64,000 nucleotides of DNA from Turritopsis dohrnii (taxonomy: Eukaryota > Cnidaria > Hydrozoa > Anthoathecata > Oceaniidae): assembly GCA_027922465.2 (NCBI GenBank), contig BQMF02000055.1, positions 930,001 to 994,000 on the forward strand. The letters are read 5' to 3'. Shown in pieces: positions 1-11,561 of this stretch (its first letter is position 1; each line of letters opens with the position of its first letter). Under the pieces are notes generated by a model. That model saw nothing but the letters and a program-made list of their open reading frames with translations, was not told the origin of the DNA and did no database searches. The position numbers and the translations under genes were made by a program.

Positions 1-940
1 TGCATTGAATACAGGAGAATCTTTGCCGTCTATCTACGTTTGACTACTTAACTTGATATTCTATTCAAACTATTCTTTCAAACATACCATAAATATCTCG
101 ATTGATGCTAGAACGTCATGTTTATTATTACAAACTTCAAATGTTGACTTTCTTTCCCTATAAAGAATTTAATTTCAGAACTTCAGTTAGTTTGGTCAAT
201 AATTCATAAAAAACTCTTAAGAAGCTCTTCATCTTTGTTGCGTAAGCCAATTCATATAAATCACGTATGATATTGCTCACTTTTCTTCTCCTTCCCTATA
301 AAGAGTGTAATTTCAAAATTTTAGTTTTGAACGTTTCTTATTCAAAAGTTACGAATCATTTTCTTGATTCTTTCAAACTCGTTTGTTCAGTAACTTAAAA
401 GGTGTGTATGTATGACTCATTCATCTCAAAAGGACCAGAAAATTATAAAAACCTTCTTCATCATCTTACGTCGTTGTTAAACCTACCTGAGTTGTATACT
501 TATCTCTTTCACTGAGTCCGCCATAACACTGCTTCAAGATGCTATGAGAATATAGTTAATTGCACAAATACAAAGACACTATTTATCGACCAATTTGAGA
601 CAATTCAAAATACGGACATTCCAAAAAGTTAGTTGATATAATAGTTTCTAACACAATGTTCTTTAAACGTTTTTTTGTTATGAAATTAGTCTCAACTTGG
701 TAGATAAATACTTCACACTGTTAATGTAATTTTACACGGGTTATTTACGAAATCCTTACTTAAAAAGTTCCTCAAGAAATCTGTACAAGAGAAATTTCTC
801 CTGTGTTAAAACCTTGGGAAGAAAAAAGGTTAACCACATGTGATTTTAATGGAATTTAGAATGTCTTTAAAGTTAATATATTACTTTAAATTGAAAACTA
901 TTGAGAGGGAATGGATAATGTCAATAACAGTTTTTTTTCT
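1..940. other. AT-rich sequence without recognisable gene
   Basis: I see no exon with good splice sites, no transposon ends and no long reading frame here. Short poly-A and poly-T tracts are scattered through it. It may be intron or upstream sequence of the plus-strand exon that ends at 1246. Confidence 0.4.
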
Positions 941-944
941 TTAA

Positions 945-1530
945 AGTTGTATAAAACGTCTAGAATACAATAATTTTCAAGTTCAACATAAAAGTATAAA
1001 GGAATATAAAAATTCATTTACAAAAATATCTAAAAATTACAGTTTTTACACAGACTAAATATTATTTAACTTAAGTAACACTCCTTTCAAGCCACTGCTA
1101 GACAAGGAGTTGCAAAAGAAGAAGAAAGAGAAATACAAATAGAAGCATTAAGAAGACATAAGGAAATGATTGATGCTCTTCTTAAAAGTGAAAAGATCAT
1201 AAAAATCATCAAGACGACAGAAGAGCAGCCGAGGTGTGACGAATGAAATTTCACTGATGTTTGCAGTTGCTTTTAAAAAAGCAATAGTGTAAGAATGAGA
1301 CATAGAAGAAAGACAAGTTGACTTAAAAGTCATTGCATTTGTGAAGTGATGGTCATCATGATCAGTCAACAAATACGACATTTTACTTTTTTTTTTACTT
1401 TTTTTTCTTTCTTTATTTAAGGTTGAATAAAATATCTAGCAAGTCCAACATATAAAAAGTATAAAGGAATATATCACTGAAAAAAATAATTATTCGAAAA
1501 TATCTAAAAATTACAGTTTTTATCCTGGAA
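945..1530. repeat. Tandem duplication flanking a terminal exon
   Basis: The stretch 945-1050 recurs at about 1424-1530. Both contain the words aagtataaaggaatat and aaaatatctaaaaattacagtttt in the same order. Downstream of each, a diverged match runs through gaagtgat and gatcagt to cgacat. The coding exon at 1092-1246 follows the first copy only, so the second copy looks like a partial duplicate of the flanks. Confidence 0.6.
1092..1246 (+). CDS. Terminal exon of an unrecognised charged, helical protein
   Basis: A frame opens at a plausible splice acceptor (ctcctttcaag before 1092) and runs about 51 codons to TGA at 1244-1246. The peptide is highly charged and likely a coiled coil: ATARQGVAKEEEREIQIEAL is followed by a RRHKEMIDALLKSEK stretch and a short Cys-containing end (RCDE). 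Neither other plus-strand frame stays open across it, which favours real coding. Such Glu/Lys-rich C-termini are common in SANT/Myb-like or transposon-derived regulators, but I cannot name the family. Upstream exons are not visible, so this may be a gene entering from the left or an orphan fragment. Confidence 0.45.
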
Positions 1531-1552
1531 ATAGATCCTTTCTGGTAAACTA

Positions 1553-1579
1553 CATCATCATCACCATCATCATCATTAG
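1553..1579. repeat. ATC microsatellite
   Basis: Short run of catcat units with one cac interruption. It is a simple repeat with no coding support. Confidence 0.8.
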
Positions 1580-1659
1580 TCATCATCTTTATGAAGTGAT
1601 TGATCAGTGAACATATTCGACATCTGAAGGCGGATGTATCCATATCTTCATCAGGAAAC

Positions 1660-4300
1660 AAAAACGTCGTTCGTGTTTTGGGTTGGGGGAATTCATGAGG
1701 AACTTGAGTGATATGTTGGTATCAGAAATCATAAATCTTAATTAATGTATGTGTGCTCAAACATTTCCTGCAGAGGAGGGGTGGAGTGGTGATGGGCCCC
1801 CCATCGCAAATACGCGCCAGACAACAAACCCCTAAAACTTACAAGCAATTCCAACACTATTTGATAATTAATAACACGTGACTCAAATCAACTTCATTTT
1901 CTTTTTATCTTCTCATTCCTCTTTTAAATAAATGTCTCTGCAAAAGTATGTTCTTGTTTTCTTTGATAGTTACTAACGATCAACTGTTATGTCATTTTAC
2001 GACTTTACAGTCTCGTAATTCAATCGACAATTGTATTTAGTTCGACGTGAACGTTTTGTTACTGTTATTTACGAAAATCATCGAAACTTTTTCTTTGGAT
2101 TTCTGAATAAACGTGAAATCCATCAATATCTTTTCGCAATTTTATGGTCAGACTGTTGTAGATATCAAGATATCATGGAATTCAATGGTTCGTAATATTC
2201 CCATGACATACTGTGACAGCGTTTTTGCTTATTCACCGTACGTACAATCATCGCAAAGCACGTTTTCGTCATCGTAAGCAAGTGGAACTTGGTAAACGTC
2301 GTCTTCATCTCTTTTTCATCGTTATCGTGTTAAAAACTCGACATTCTCAATTTCCTCCTTTCTTCTCATTCCTTTTTAATCATTCTTGATCATTTTCTTC
2401 TCATTCCTCTTTTCCATAAATGTCTTTGCTTATCGCAGCCAAAGCGTGACAAACAGGCAACTGAGATTTGTGTATGATAAAATAAAGTAACAAACTAAAC
2501 CTTCTCCACAGGTTCACAAAAAAGAGCTCTGTGATGAAGATTATGACTGTATAATCGGAATGTTTGAAACGACCTGTCCTGCCTTAGTCCTAGGCTAACT
2601 TACGCGCAAGGTTTTTGCGTCCGAACATACAGCCACATTGGACAGGGACAGGGTACTCAGTTGCTGCAAGACCCATCTGACAACACATAAACAGACTCGT
2701 TCGAAATAAAAAATCATCTCCGGGCTACCTTGTATAAGTTTTTGTGTCATCAGACAGAACTTACATTAGAAGCATACACCTTTACTTTCCATAAAATGAT
2801 ACCACCTTAACTTACTTAGTCAGGCCACAAATCCTGCAACGCGCTTCGCAAGGTATCACCACTATAAGAAGTAAGGAGAATGCATGTCATACCATCAACC
2901 AACTTTCACTCTATATGTATAACCTGTATGACCAGCCACTTCTGACTGGATCTTTAATTATAAGGCACATCACTGTGTGATGTGCATTTAAATTATATTT
3001 AGCGCGCAATTTTATAATTTAACGCGGAAAGACAAACCTGAATCTCTATCGTTTTAATTTAATTTATACAAATGATTAATTCCCTTACGCGCCTATGAAA
3101 TTACTCACGATTTCCTGTGTACCAGTCTTCTGAGAAATTAGAGCAAAGTTCTCGTCGTGACGTCTTTTCATTTTCAGGTTATGAGTGTCTTTACCAGGTC
3201 TTTTCGCATAATATCAAATCTTTACCGAATGTGCTGATTAGCTTAGCGATCTAACCTAAAATAATCAAACAGGAATTTATTATACAGTTCCTGGAATCTT
3301 TTTTTATAAGAGTATTAACAATTTTAGTGGGTCCCCAAATATTCCTACAGGAATTTTCATTTTGAGCCTCTTTACATAATTGTTTATTACTATATTAGAA
3401 AACAGCTTATAGAAAAAAGGAATGGTAAGCCAAAGCAAAAATGTATTTTAAATGCATATATTAAAAATAATAAAGTACAAGTAGAATTCTTAGTCCAATA
3501 AAATTTTTTCAGCACCATATATGTTTGATATCTTTGGTATCTTTTTAAGCCTGGGCTTAAATATTCTTAAATATTCTTAAATTTCAGTCTGAATATTGTA
3601 ATAAAGGATATTCTAACAAAACAAAGAGTGTTCATTGAGAGGTACGAGGACTTGAAACTTGATTTGATTATCTTATTAGAACGTTTTACTCGTGAAAATA
3701 TTATGACCTAATCAATTTCACTTAAGCCTAGAATACATTATCCATTTAAATGGATCAATTTAAATGGTCAGTTAGATTTTCACCTGTTTCAGTCAAAACA
3801 TGAACCAATACTACCATCGCCAGACAAATCGTTGCAATCAGAAGTTTCAAGGTTTACGTTGGAAACCTTGTGAATAGATTAGCAAGGGAAAGGCTCATGG
3901 CTGGCCTCATTTGTTGAGATATTTTAATAATGGTTTTCACCATACTTAATATTATAGCAACGATTTGTCAGATTGACCAGAGATGACTGACATACTCCTA
4001 TCCATAAATTTACTATTTATCCATCACAGCTACCTTCACCTTGTTTACATTTTGAATACTAATGGCGTTTGTATCATTAACCAAAAGTGCTAATACCCCA
4101 AGGAAAATTACGAAAACTTTTTATTATGATAAATAATGTAATAATTAATAAGTTTAGAAACAAGACTAGGGCAACAACGATGGACAATTTGCTTATCACA
4201 TGAAGAAGTTTGAAGTAGGAATGATGTCTATTTGCGAGATTAGGTTTAATAACCTTATGCAAATAAAAACTAGAACTAGAACTAGGGTGGTTGTCTAGTT
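1660..4300. other. Non-coding stretch with no gene seen
   Basis: No convincing exon is visible. The only local structure worth noting is an imperfect hairpin near 2962-2983 (gcacatcac facing gtgatgtgc). Base composition is AT-rich throughout. Confidence 0.4.
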
Positions 4301-4309
4301 GAGCGGTTG

Positions 4310-4455
4310 CTGTCATTACAGCTTCCGTAGCCCAAATGGGGGCTTTAAATGCTCTAGGACCTCCTTCGCAGGACCCTCATTGATAACAGTGCCTTAAGGA
4401 AGTGAAGAGGCTATCCTGGGTAAACATCCGTAAATAAAATAAATAAATAATAAGG
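4310..4455 (+). mobile_element. 3' end of a non-LTR retrotransposon or SINE
   Basis: The segment carries a GC-richer block ending in gaagaggctatcctgggtaa and then an (aaat)n-like tail (aaataaaataaataaataa). A GAGGCTATCC-like motif before a simple A/T-rich tail is what I recall of cnidarian LINE and SINE 3' ends. No coding part remains nearby, so this is a short 5'-truncated copy. Confidence 0.5.
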
Positions 4456-5383
4456 ATAAAACTGCTTGCTCCTTAGTAAGTATTAGTTCGTATACAGTTA
4501 ATCAGCTAAGTGTTTTGAAAATTCAACAAAGTATAAATGCTAGGTTTGATTACAGCACAAATTTGTTGTCCTGTTTAGGGTGATTTCCACATAGTGTCAA
4601 CCACCCCTAGATCAAGAAAAAATGTAAGAAATATAATATAATATAATTACCAAGACGCTGCAGTACTTAACAGGGTCTTTATAAATCTTTAAACAGCTCT
4701 TTCAAATTTTTACATCTGATTCTTATACTTTATGTTCTTTCATCAGTTAATCGTCATTTGTCGTACACGATTGTAAACCTTCGTATTTTTTACAGCGAAA
4801 TTCATACAGTTTCTTCAAAATGCGAGATTTTCCAAATGTTGTAACTTCAAAATATAGAGGTGGTTTTTACCAACAAACGTTTTTTTCTTATAATATTTTG
4901 TCGAAAAAGCGTTCTATCTATAGAAACCGCGTTGCGTATCAAAAGCGTGCGGAAACGATATGACAATAGTGAAATTGACCATCGACGCAACTTGGGTATT
5001 GTATTTTCAAACACAATAAATCGAATATGAAGTATTATTTTCCGGGGTTGCAATATGTACATGATACGTAATAATGGCTTCATGTAGGCATACTACTGCA
5101 AAGTTTTCTATCGAGGTTCGTGATACATATATTGTAGAAATTAATAAAAAATTCGATAGATTTTTTCTTTTAGTTGCATGAAATTAATTACTTTCTGTAA
5201 GTTCTTTATTGTTACCCCCTGGAAGTTGTTCTTATTAGCCCGTGAAATCTTAATGTTTGATTGGAGGAATTTAATGAAGCTCCAAGTTGCCATCCATGAA
5301 GTTTACACATATCGAGAATTTTTTAACATCGTCACACGCGCTCCGCGAGTCCCCATCTCCTCAGCTGCGGAATCTCGAACTCG

Positions 5384-5411
5384 ATTTAACTCGATTTAAC
5401 TCGATTTAACT
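5384..5411. repeat. 12-bp tandem repeat
   Basis: The unit actcgatttaac is repeated, with two full copies and a flanking partial. Confidence 0.8.
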
Positions 5412-5879
5412 TTCTACAGAACAGAACACAAAATTTTTGAGCACCTGATGAAAACATAACATCTGCACATGTTCAATTTCCTTTCCTTGCAACAGGCACA
5501 CGGCAATTTCCCTCAGGGATTACAAAATGTGTGATAATTAAATCAATATTTCGGTTTTTATGGAAATCGTAGATGCTGTTTCTTCGTTGAGGATGCTTTT
5601 GTTGTGTATTTTTTTCTGTATAGTAAGTACTGCTGAGTTTCATCAGTGAATTTTTGTTTTGTTTTGTTTTCATGTAAGCACAGCCTTCTTCATTACTACA
5701 TGCTTACGATTTGAATATTGTGGTACCATAAACCAAACGTTAAATAATGACAGTGTGTTCGCTTACTTAATCATTAATTTATGCCGTAATTGTAAAGGCT
5801 GTGGTCAAACATTGATTTATCAAATGTCACATATCTTCGGAATATTAATAATACAGCTTTACCGAATTTCTGTATAACC

Positions 5880-7190
5880 GACGCTGGGCCATTCACCGAC
5901 ACCGACACTGACATCAAAAATCATGTTAAAGGTGCCAACCACAAATTATTAGGTCATACTCATAGGCTCCAAGTAAGTATTGGAGTAAGTATTGCGCTTG
6001 CGAGTACTTTCAAGGATGTTTGAGACCAATATGGACGTATAATTTTCCTTTCCGTAAGGTGTACATCATATAGATGACAGTACAATCTTTTTTTCGTACT
6101 TGAATGAGATCCTGTGCTGGTACCGGCATTCTCTGAAGATATTCTCGGTGAAGCCGATGTATAATGCATCATCCATCATGTCAGGTGATTACCCTCTTAT
6201 CTATACATGTCCCAGCAGGTTGACCGGATGCCTTTTTTGACAATTGCAAACTCTTTAGGCTTTAGGATCGCTTGGAAGGACCTCTTTTGATACGAACGGT
6301 AAAATGCTATTTTCTTCTTGATTATATCGAATATTTAATCTTCCCAGTCGAAACAATCGTCACTGTGACAAAGTACATTTTCATTGAAATAATTTGCATA
6401 TTTTCGTGTCTTTCTTTAAAGATGTATTCCTACGCAGTGTCTTTTCAACAAATTTGACCACAGGATCTCTGTGTTTTCGGGATGTTTTTGTTTACAATCT
6501 TGAGGAATATTTTCGTCACATTCATCTTGTCTTTTTGGCTGAATGGATAATTAAACGAAATAATCTTGTGAGCTCTCAACGTCGAACCAAGGGTCTCTTG
6601 CTTTTTCTGTAGATAGCGGGTATCTGTAAGGCAATAGACTCTGGGTTCGAGGTTGGTGACCTTCTTGTTTGTTTGACGATATTTTGTTGTTTAAGTCAGA
6701 AATCATTTTGGCCTGTGTTGAGCGGACCGCTAGATTTGACATATAGAATGGTTAACTGCTCGATTTTGCGTACGGTTGGTAGGTCCCAGTCCACAAAATC
6801 ACTGATTTTCAAGATGGTGTTTTCCTTGAATAACTTGATGAAATTATCCTTTATTCGGTCGGATTCTGAACCACGTATTTCATGGAAAGGGTTCAACTCG
6901 TAAACTAGTTTGTAGGTAACCTTAATGAGTGTAATGCATAAGGCCAAATAATTCGTCTGGATTGTGCCCACCCCATCGCTACATTGGAAGGTTTGTCTAA
7001 TCAAAGGTCTGATCATTAAGCTTTAAATTCTGGTTTCAACCTGGCGATTACGGCGATGTATCTGATGGCATATAGGAAAGATCCTGTAACATTTGATGCA
7101 AAATTGTCAGATAAAAATTTATCTCGAGCTCCGTGTTATCTTGATCAAAAGCCTGGTCCCGTCAGCATTTGCAGCCCGCTATAAATCTAG
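5880..7190 (-). pseudogene. Decayed coding remnant, unrecognised
   Basis: Several overlapping minus-strand frames here have protein-like composition (for example FLSDNFASNVTGSFLYAIRY near 7090, and DNFIKLFKENTILKISDF in the frame ending at 6696). They are broken by stops and frame changes and lack clear splice sites. A degenerate copy of MITE family A (about 6340-6460) and a family B-like end (about 6585-6660) lie inside the region. I do not recognise the protein. It could be an old transposon ORF or simply chance frames. Confidence 0.25.
6340..6460. mobile_element. MITE family A, degenerate copy
   Basis: Contains cattttcattgaaataat and acgcagtg..ttttcaacaaattt, matching one half of the family A palindrome in reverse orientation. 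The other half is worn. Confidence 0.5.
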
Positions 7191-7477
7191 AGCTTTTTAT
7201 ACTGCCCATTGAGACTTCGAGACTATGTACTCAATATATTTTCTTTCAAAAAAAATATATTTCACAGAACCCTTCAATGACAACACCTGTACCGTGTCAT
7301 TACACGCTTTGCTTCTCTTGCTTTGCGCTGATACTTGAAATAAGGTCTTTGGTTACTTTACCGGATACTGGTTAATCTCCTTTGGTTAATTTAGGATAGT
7401 TGGTATAGGTTATGATGTGGTCGCTAGACATTCCTCATTCTAATTCGAGATGCTTTGCTAATAATTTTGCTTAGTTA

Positions 7478-7582
7478 TTTATGTTGTTGAAAAATCACAG
7501 AGGAAGAGTGCATTTGTATAGAAATATACAGTGTTTCCATAAAAATGCTCTTTCTCGCAGTGACTTTATGAAGATTTTGTTA
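7478..7582. mobile_element. MITE family A copy
   Basis: Shows ttgaaaaatcac, gagtgcatttgtatagaaat and a right arm with cgcagtgactttatga. Left and right arms are inverted repeats of each other, as in other copies. Confidence 0.7.
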
Positions 7583-7613
7583 TATAGTCTTATTAATTAC
7601 TTTTCTTTTCATT

Positions 7614-7636
7614 TATTTATTTATTTATTTAATTTC
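7614..7636. repeat. ttta microsatellite
   Basis: Run of tttatttatttatttattta. Simple repeat. Confidence 0.8.
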
Positions 7637-7787
7637 GTTTATTATATTTATTCTCTAGTAGGTTAATTAAAAAATTACAATTTTCAAAACGAGGCCATAC
7701 ATGTTGACATGGTACAACAAACACGGTATTTAAAGAAGAACTCTGTTCCTAATTTCCAAAATTAAGAAATGAATGCTGGAGACAAAG

Positions 7788-7902
7788 TAGGCAAATTTGT
7801 TGAATGTTCACTGTGGAGGAGTGTGTTTCTATCTAAATATGCACACTAATTCAACAAAAATTCTCTTCACCGCAGTGAAGAAGGTTTTGTCCACTGGGAA
7901 TG
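7788..7902. mobile_element. MITE family A copy
   Basis: Arms are aaatttgttgaatgttcactg on the left and gcagtgaagaaggttttgtcc on the right, with a central tttctatctaaatatgcaca. It ends in the family's CACTGGGA terminus. Confidence 0.75.
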
Positions 7903-8431
7903 TGTTTAATAGGTTTATTCTGGTTACATGACGTTATAACTGTACGAACTGTAAAAACATAAGAAGCATTGTGTCACTGGTACTCTTTGGACCGATCGCT
8001 CCAGAAATCCCGATTTCCTAAACTTTGAAATCACGGATACTGGGATAAAAAGTGTGCATATACTAGTATTTATGAGAGTTATGTAGATGAAGTGAGCTGG
8101 CCTGCTAAACTCATATTTCCCGGTAAATGGTCACATTCATATGCTGTTATAAATTCACATGCGCAACAAATTCAGATAACTGTAATGAACTGTATCTAAA
8201 AATACGCTAAAAAATAAGAGTTGCGTGAAATTATTTACAAATATTTAAAATGGTTGTTACAACTGCGTGATCTCAGTGGCGTAACTGCGGTATTCTTTTT
8301 ACTTCATTTCTTTAAATCATAAGTTCTTGCAGTTACGATCTGGTGTTTCCGCACAGTAAAATTACGACGTAAAATACTGCCACTGCTACCGCTACTGTCG
8401 ATGTCGGTGTCGCTAAATGAATAACAATATA

Positions 8432-8475
8432 ACATTAACGTTAATGAATAACGTTAATGAATAACGTTAATGAAT
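8432..8475. repeat. Short tandem repeat, 15-bp unit
   Basis: aacgttaatgaat is repeated about three times. Each unit contains the palindrome AACGTT. Confidence 0.8.
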
Positions 8476-8903
8476 GGACTTTATAAAATTGCTACTAAGT
8501 TATTACTTATAACGAGATTTGAATGTTTTTTAATAGGACTGACACAATGAACAAAACCAACTAATTTATTTCCACCTAAGAAAAAATTGATAATTATCAA
8601 ATACCAGAATTTATTGCCATGGAAAATACGTGTAAATACAAGTTTATAAACTCATAAATTATATAAACTGACATACTTGTACAATACATTTTTGGTGTGT
8701 AAAATAATGCATATGTATTTAATAAATGTATGAAGTTCTTTCAATAGCATTGGGTGAATGTCAAATATAACTGTACCTTTAACTTCAAAGATCAACTGTT
8801 TTTTATAGTATTTCTGCTTTGTTTATTTTTCATGATCCTTCGATAAATGTAGTGATTCAAAACGTCAACAAATAATACAAAAAAAAACCCCAAAGTAATT
8901 TAC

Positions 8904-8980
8904 TTACAATAATCTTCCTTCGGGCACTGGTGTATCTACAACTCTTGGTGGTGGTGGTGGTAGTTGCGGTGGTGATCGCT
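8904..8980 (-). CDS. Last exon: proline-rich cytoplasmic tail of single-pass membrane protein
   Basis: On the minus strand a strong acceptor (ttggcttttcctttag) precedes a 77-base exon with stop TAA at 8904-8906. It encodes a basic start (KRSPPQ), a PPPPP run, and the end RVVDTPVPEGRLL. It begins with two bases of a codon, which fits the one-base overhang left by the transmembrane exon ending at 11441. This gives a short Pro-rich intracellular tail able to bind SH3 or WW domains (inference). A gtaagt motif overlaps the stop region, so a further exon cannot be excluded. Comparable Pro-rich terminal exons lie at 22.5 and 40.4 kb, but this one lacks their PKTYS ending. Confidence 0.55.
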
Positions 8981-9407
8981 CTAAAGGAAAAGCCAACAAT
9001 ATGTTTTAGAAAGTCTTGTATATCTATATATTTCAACAATTTCTGTAATCATCAATATTATATCAAAAATCAACGAAATTTCTGCAACTCCATCTGCTGA
9101 AAACCTTTTTTAGGCGTATCTTTTACACTTTACGCATAAGTTTTTCCAAAAGTGATTATTTGTGTAAAGAAGTTTTCCTGGATACTTTAATTGATAAGTC
9201 CACAAATTTGAAACAAAAATAGATCACGGTTATCAGTGACTCTTCCTGTTTTGGGACTCTTTTCAGAAAAGGACCATAAGAAAAATGTCAACAGCCTAGT
9301 AAAAAGAATCCAAAACAAAAATGATACAAAAGAAGCAAAATTACTAAGTGTTGATTTTAGCCATTTGAATTCTTAATTAGTACAAAAGCGTTGTTGTGCC
9401 ACACTTT

Positions 9408-9857
9408 GCAATAGGGACCTTACGAAACTACGACGGCAACGAAGACGACGACGTACAAGATATTCATCTCCAATGAATCACAAAAGAGTAGAAACTATAC
9501 ACTTTGGTTAAGAAGTTATTTATGATGCCTATGAAGTTTGTTTCTTGAACTTAGACCAACAGAATCATGAAGGAACCAAGGAAAATTTATCCGAAGTACT
9601 GCTATTCTCACGTCTTCGTTTTCAGTACGACTTCAAAATATTACTTTTCACGTTGTGTATAGAACGTGCAAATCTAATAATGATATTAGTAAAATTAAAA
9701 ACATTTCCCAATAGTATAGTGTGAAACATAGAAATACGTATTTCTATGTGTGAAATGATTTCCATTCTAAAGCAAGTCTGTGGAGTAAAGAGAATCTTTT
9801 GTTTGCTTCACGTTGTCGTCCACGTTGCCGTCGTAGTTTCGTAAGGTCCCTAATAAC
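9408..9857. mobile_element. Non-autonomous DNA transposon with ~30-bp TIRs
   Basis: Left end gggaccttacgaaactacga and right end gtagtttcgtaaggtccc are near-perfect inverted repeats extending inwards as acgacggcaacg and cgttgccgtcgt. TA flanks both sides, compatible with a TA target duplication. There is no transposase frame inside. The interior holds a perfect 24-bp palindrome at 9726-9749. Confidence 0.8.
9726..9749. repeat. Perfect 24-bp palindrome
   Basis: acatagaaatac followed directly by gtatttctatgt; every base pairs across the centre. It could form a cruciform. It lies inside the TIR element 9408-9857. Confidence 0.95.
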
Positions 9858-10264
9858 ATCTGGCACAACAGACGCAAGAAGCTGATTTTCGAAATAGGAA
9901 AAAAACAAGGCCAACATTAGATTAGTTCTCTCTTGGGGATTCCATAGTTCATCCTGTTTAAATAATATTGAAATAAAAAAATAAAAAAATAAAAAATATG
10001 CAAGACTCCGTCTGGTGTTCTTTCTAGACCTTCATAAACGTTCATTATTTTTGTACACAAACTTTATTGTTGTCGCAGCGAAAGCGAAGACAGTATTAAA
10101 ACTTCCGTTTTGTTTAGTGCTTGTCTTTATATTGTTTCAACTTAAAAGTGCATTACGTTTCATCTGACCCGTGTAAGATAATTTATCATGGCTCGATCAC
10201 TATTCATAAGGAAATACCAATTTCTTCAGTTAGCAACATAACGATTTATACCTGTACCTGTATT

Positions 10265-10616
10265 CTCTCTAACTAGAGGCCCTCTCCAATAAGCACTCGG
10301 GCGCTTACTAGAGTGGCTTAACATTAACTCAAAAGTTAATAAGCGCCCGGGCGTTAATTAGAACTTAGAACAAAAAGCGGAAATTCTGTAATAGAAGCGT
10401 AAGACTATATTTATGTGATGTCTAAATGTAAGTTATAAGTACAAAATCATATTTCGTTGCCATGACAAATGCAGTTGTTTTTATTTCTTTTATGATAAAA
10501 AGCAATGCCTCGTTCACAACTAGCATGACCATTTCAAAATGTTTTTATACGCGCTCCCCTCTAATAAGCGCCCATCTCTAATAAGCGCCCCTCTCTAATA
10601 AGCGCCCCCTAATTAA
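10265..10616. mobile_element. Repeat with inverted AATAAGCGCCC termini
   Basis: The left side has gggcgcttactagag and the right side several copies of ctctaataagcgccc in the opposite sense. An internal aataagcgcccgggcg lies between. The arrangement suggests a MITE with repeated subterminal motifs. Exact boundaries are unclear. Confidence 0.5.
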
Positions 10617-11440
10617 CTTGAACGTAAACTTGAAACGTAAACAGATATGAAACTTCAATCCATCCAACTCCATAGTCTTGTTAATGCACACTTTTCCTTC
10701 CTTTTTTTCTCCACTTACACAATTGTATCGTTTAAGTTATGTAATAAAACATATTTTTAATATTTTTTTGAAAATTTATGTTTAAGGGAGAAGAACCATA
10801 TATTATTGTATGGATCCCAATTTGATGATTAAAAAAAAAAAAGAAAAAGAAAAAATGTTGTCGTCAACATATAATTATTTTATTTTCGAGTAACGAAGAT
10901 TTTAAATTCTCCTTTTTTTCCCTAGTAAGAGCTTCTACAGAGAACTACTTTATCAGGTTTAAATCGCTTTTTCTGTTACTAAATCCGAAAACTGGAATAT
11001 AGTTAACCCATCACTGCCATTCGTTTTGCACTTTAGTAGGTAGCATATCAACATTTTCAGGTTTTAGATGCAATTCTTCAACAGTTTCCATGATATCAAC
11101 ACCTTATGTCGCCCAATCGTCGTAAGAAAGGTTGCTATGAGAAGTTACTTTATGGTTCTAGCCTTTATGACCTGAATCTTTCCGTAGCCCCCTTTTAGTA
11201 CTGACAACAAAGCGATGTGGTGTGGATATGGTATAAATCATTGAAGAATTCCCACGATTTCTCACATTCCCAAGCAGAAACGACCCTACTACCTTGTGCT
11301 TTGGTCCGCTCTGGCGACATAGTGGTGAAATAAGTGAATAAGTAAATCAACAAAATGTTAGTAGTGGCTGTGGTGTTAATAATAAGATTAACAGGATAAT
11401 AACACTTCAGTCAACAACTCGGATGGTGTACATTACTTAC

Positions 11441-11561
11441 TATTTTGATTGATAATGTAAAATATAAAAACAAGCAGTAATAGAAAAATAATTATCCATA
11501 TTAATACATCCATTTCATGCTTTTCTCTGTCGTTTTTTTTATGTTCGTTTTTTTCTTTTAA
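11441..11561 (-). CDS. Transmembrane exon of a single-pass membrane protein
   Basis: A minus-strand frame reads a Lys/Glu/Asn-rich juxtamembrane stretch (EKNEHKKNDREKHE) and then one strongly hydrophobic helix (DVLIWIIIFLLLLVFIFYII), ending NQN at a perfect donor (gtaagt at 11440-11435). The exon ends with one spare base, matching the two-base start of the Pro-rich exon at 8980. The 5' boundary is uncertain: a weak acceptor lies near 11562, or translation may start at ATG 11513. Upstream exons for an extracellular part are not identified, because the region to 16.8 kb is full of transposons. I infer a single-pass membrane protein with a short tail; its ligand and family are unknown. Confidence 0.45.

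Noticed and set aside
10980..11330. Eroded minus-strand coding with SAWECEKSWEFFNDLYHI (SANT/MADF-like look)
   Set aside because: Too short and broken by several stops; the resemblance is to composition only.
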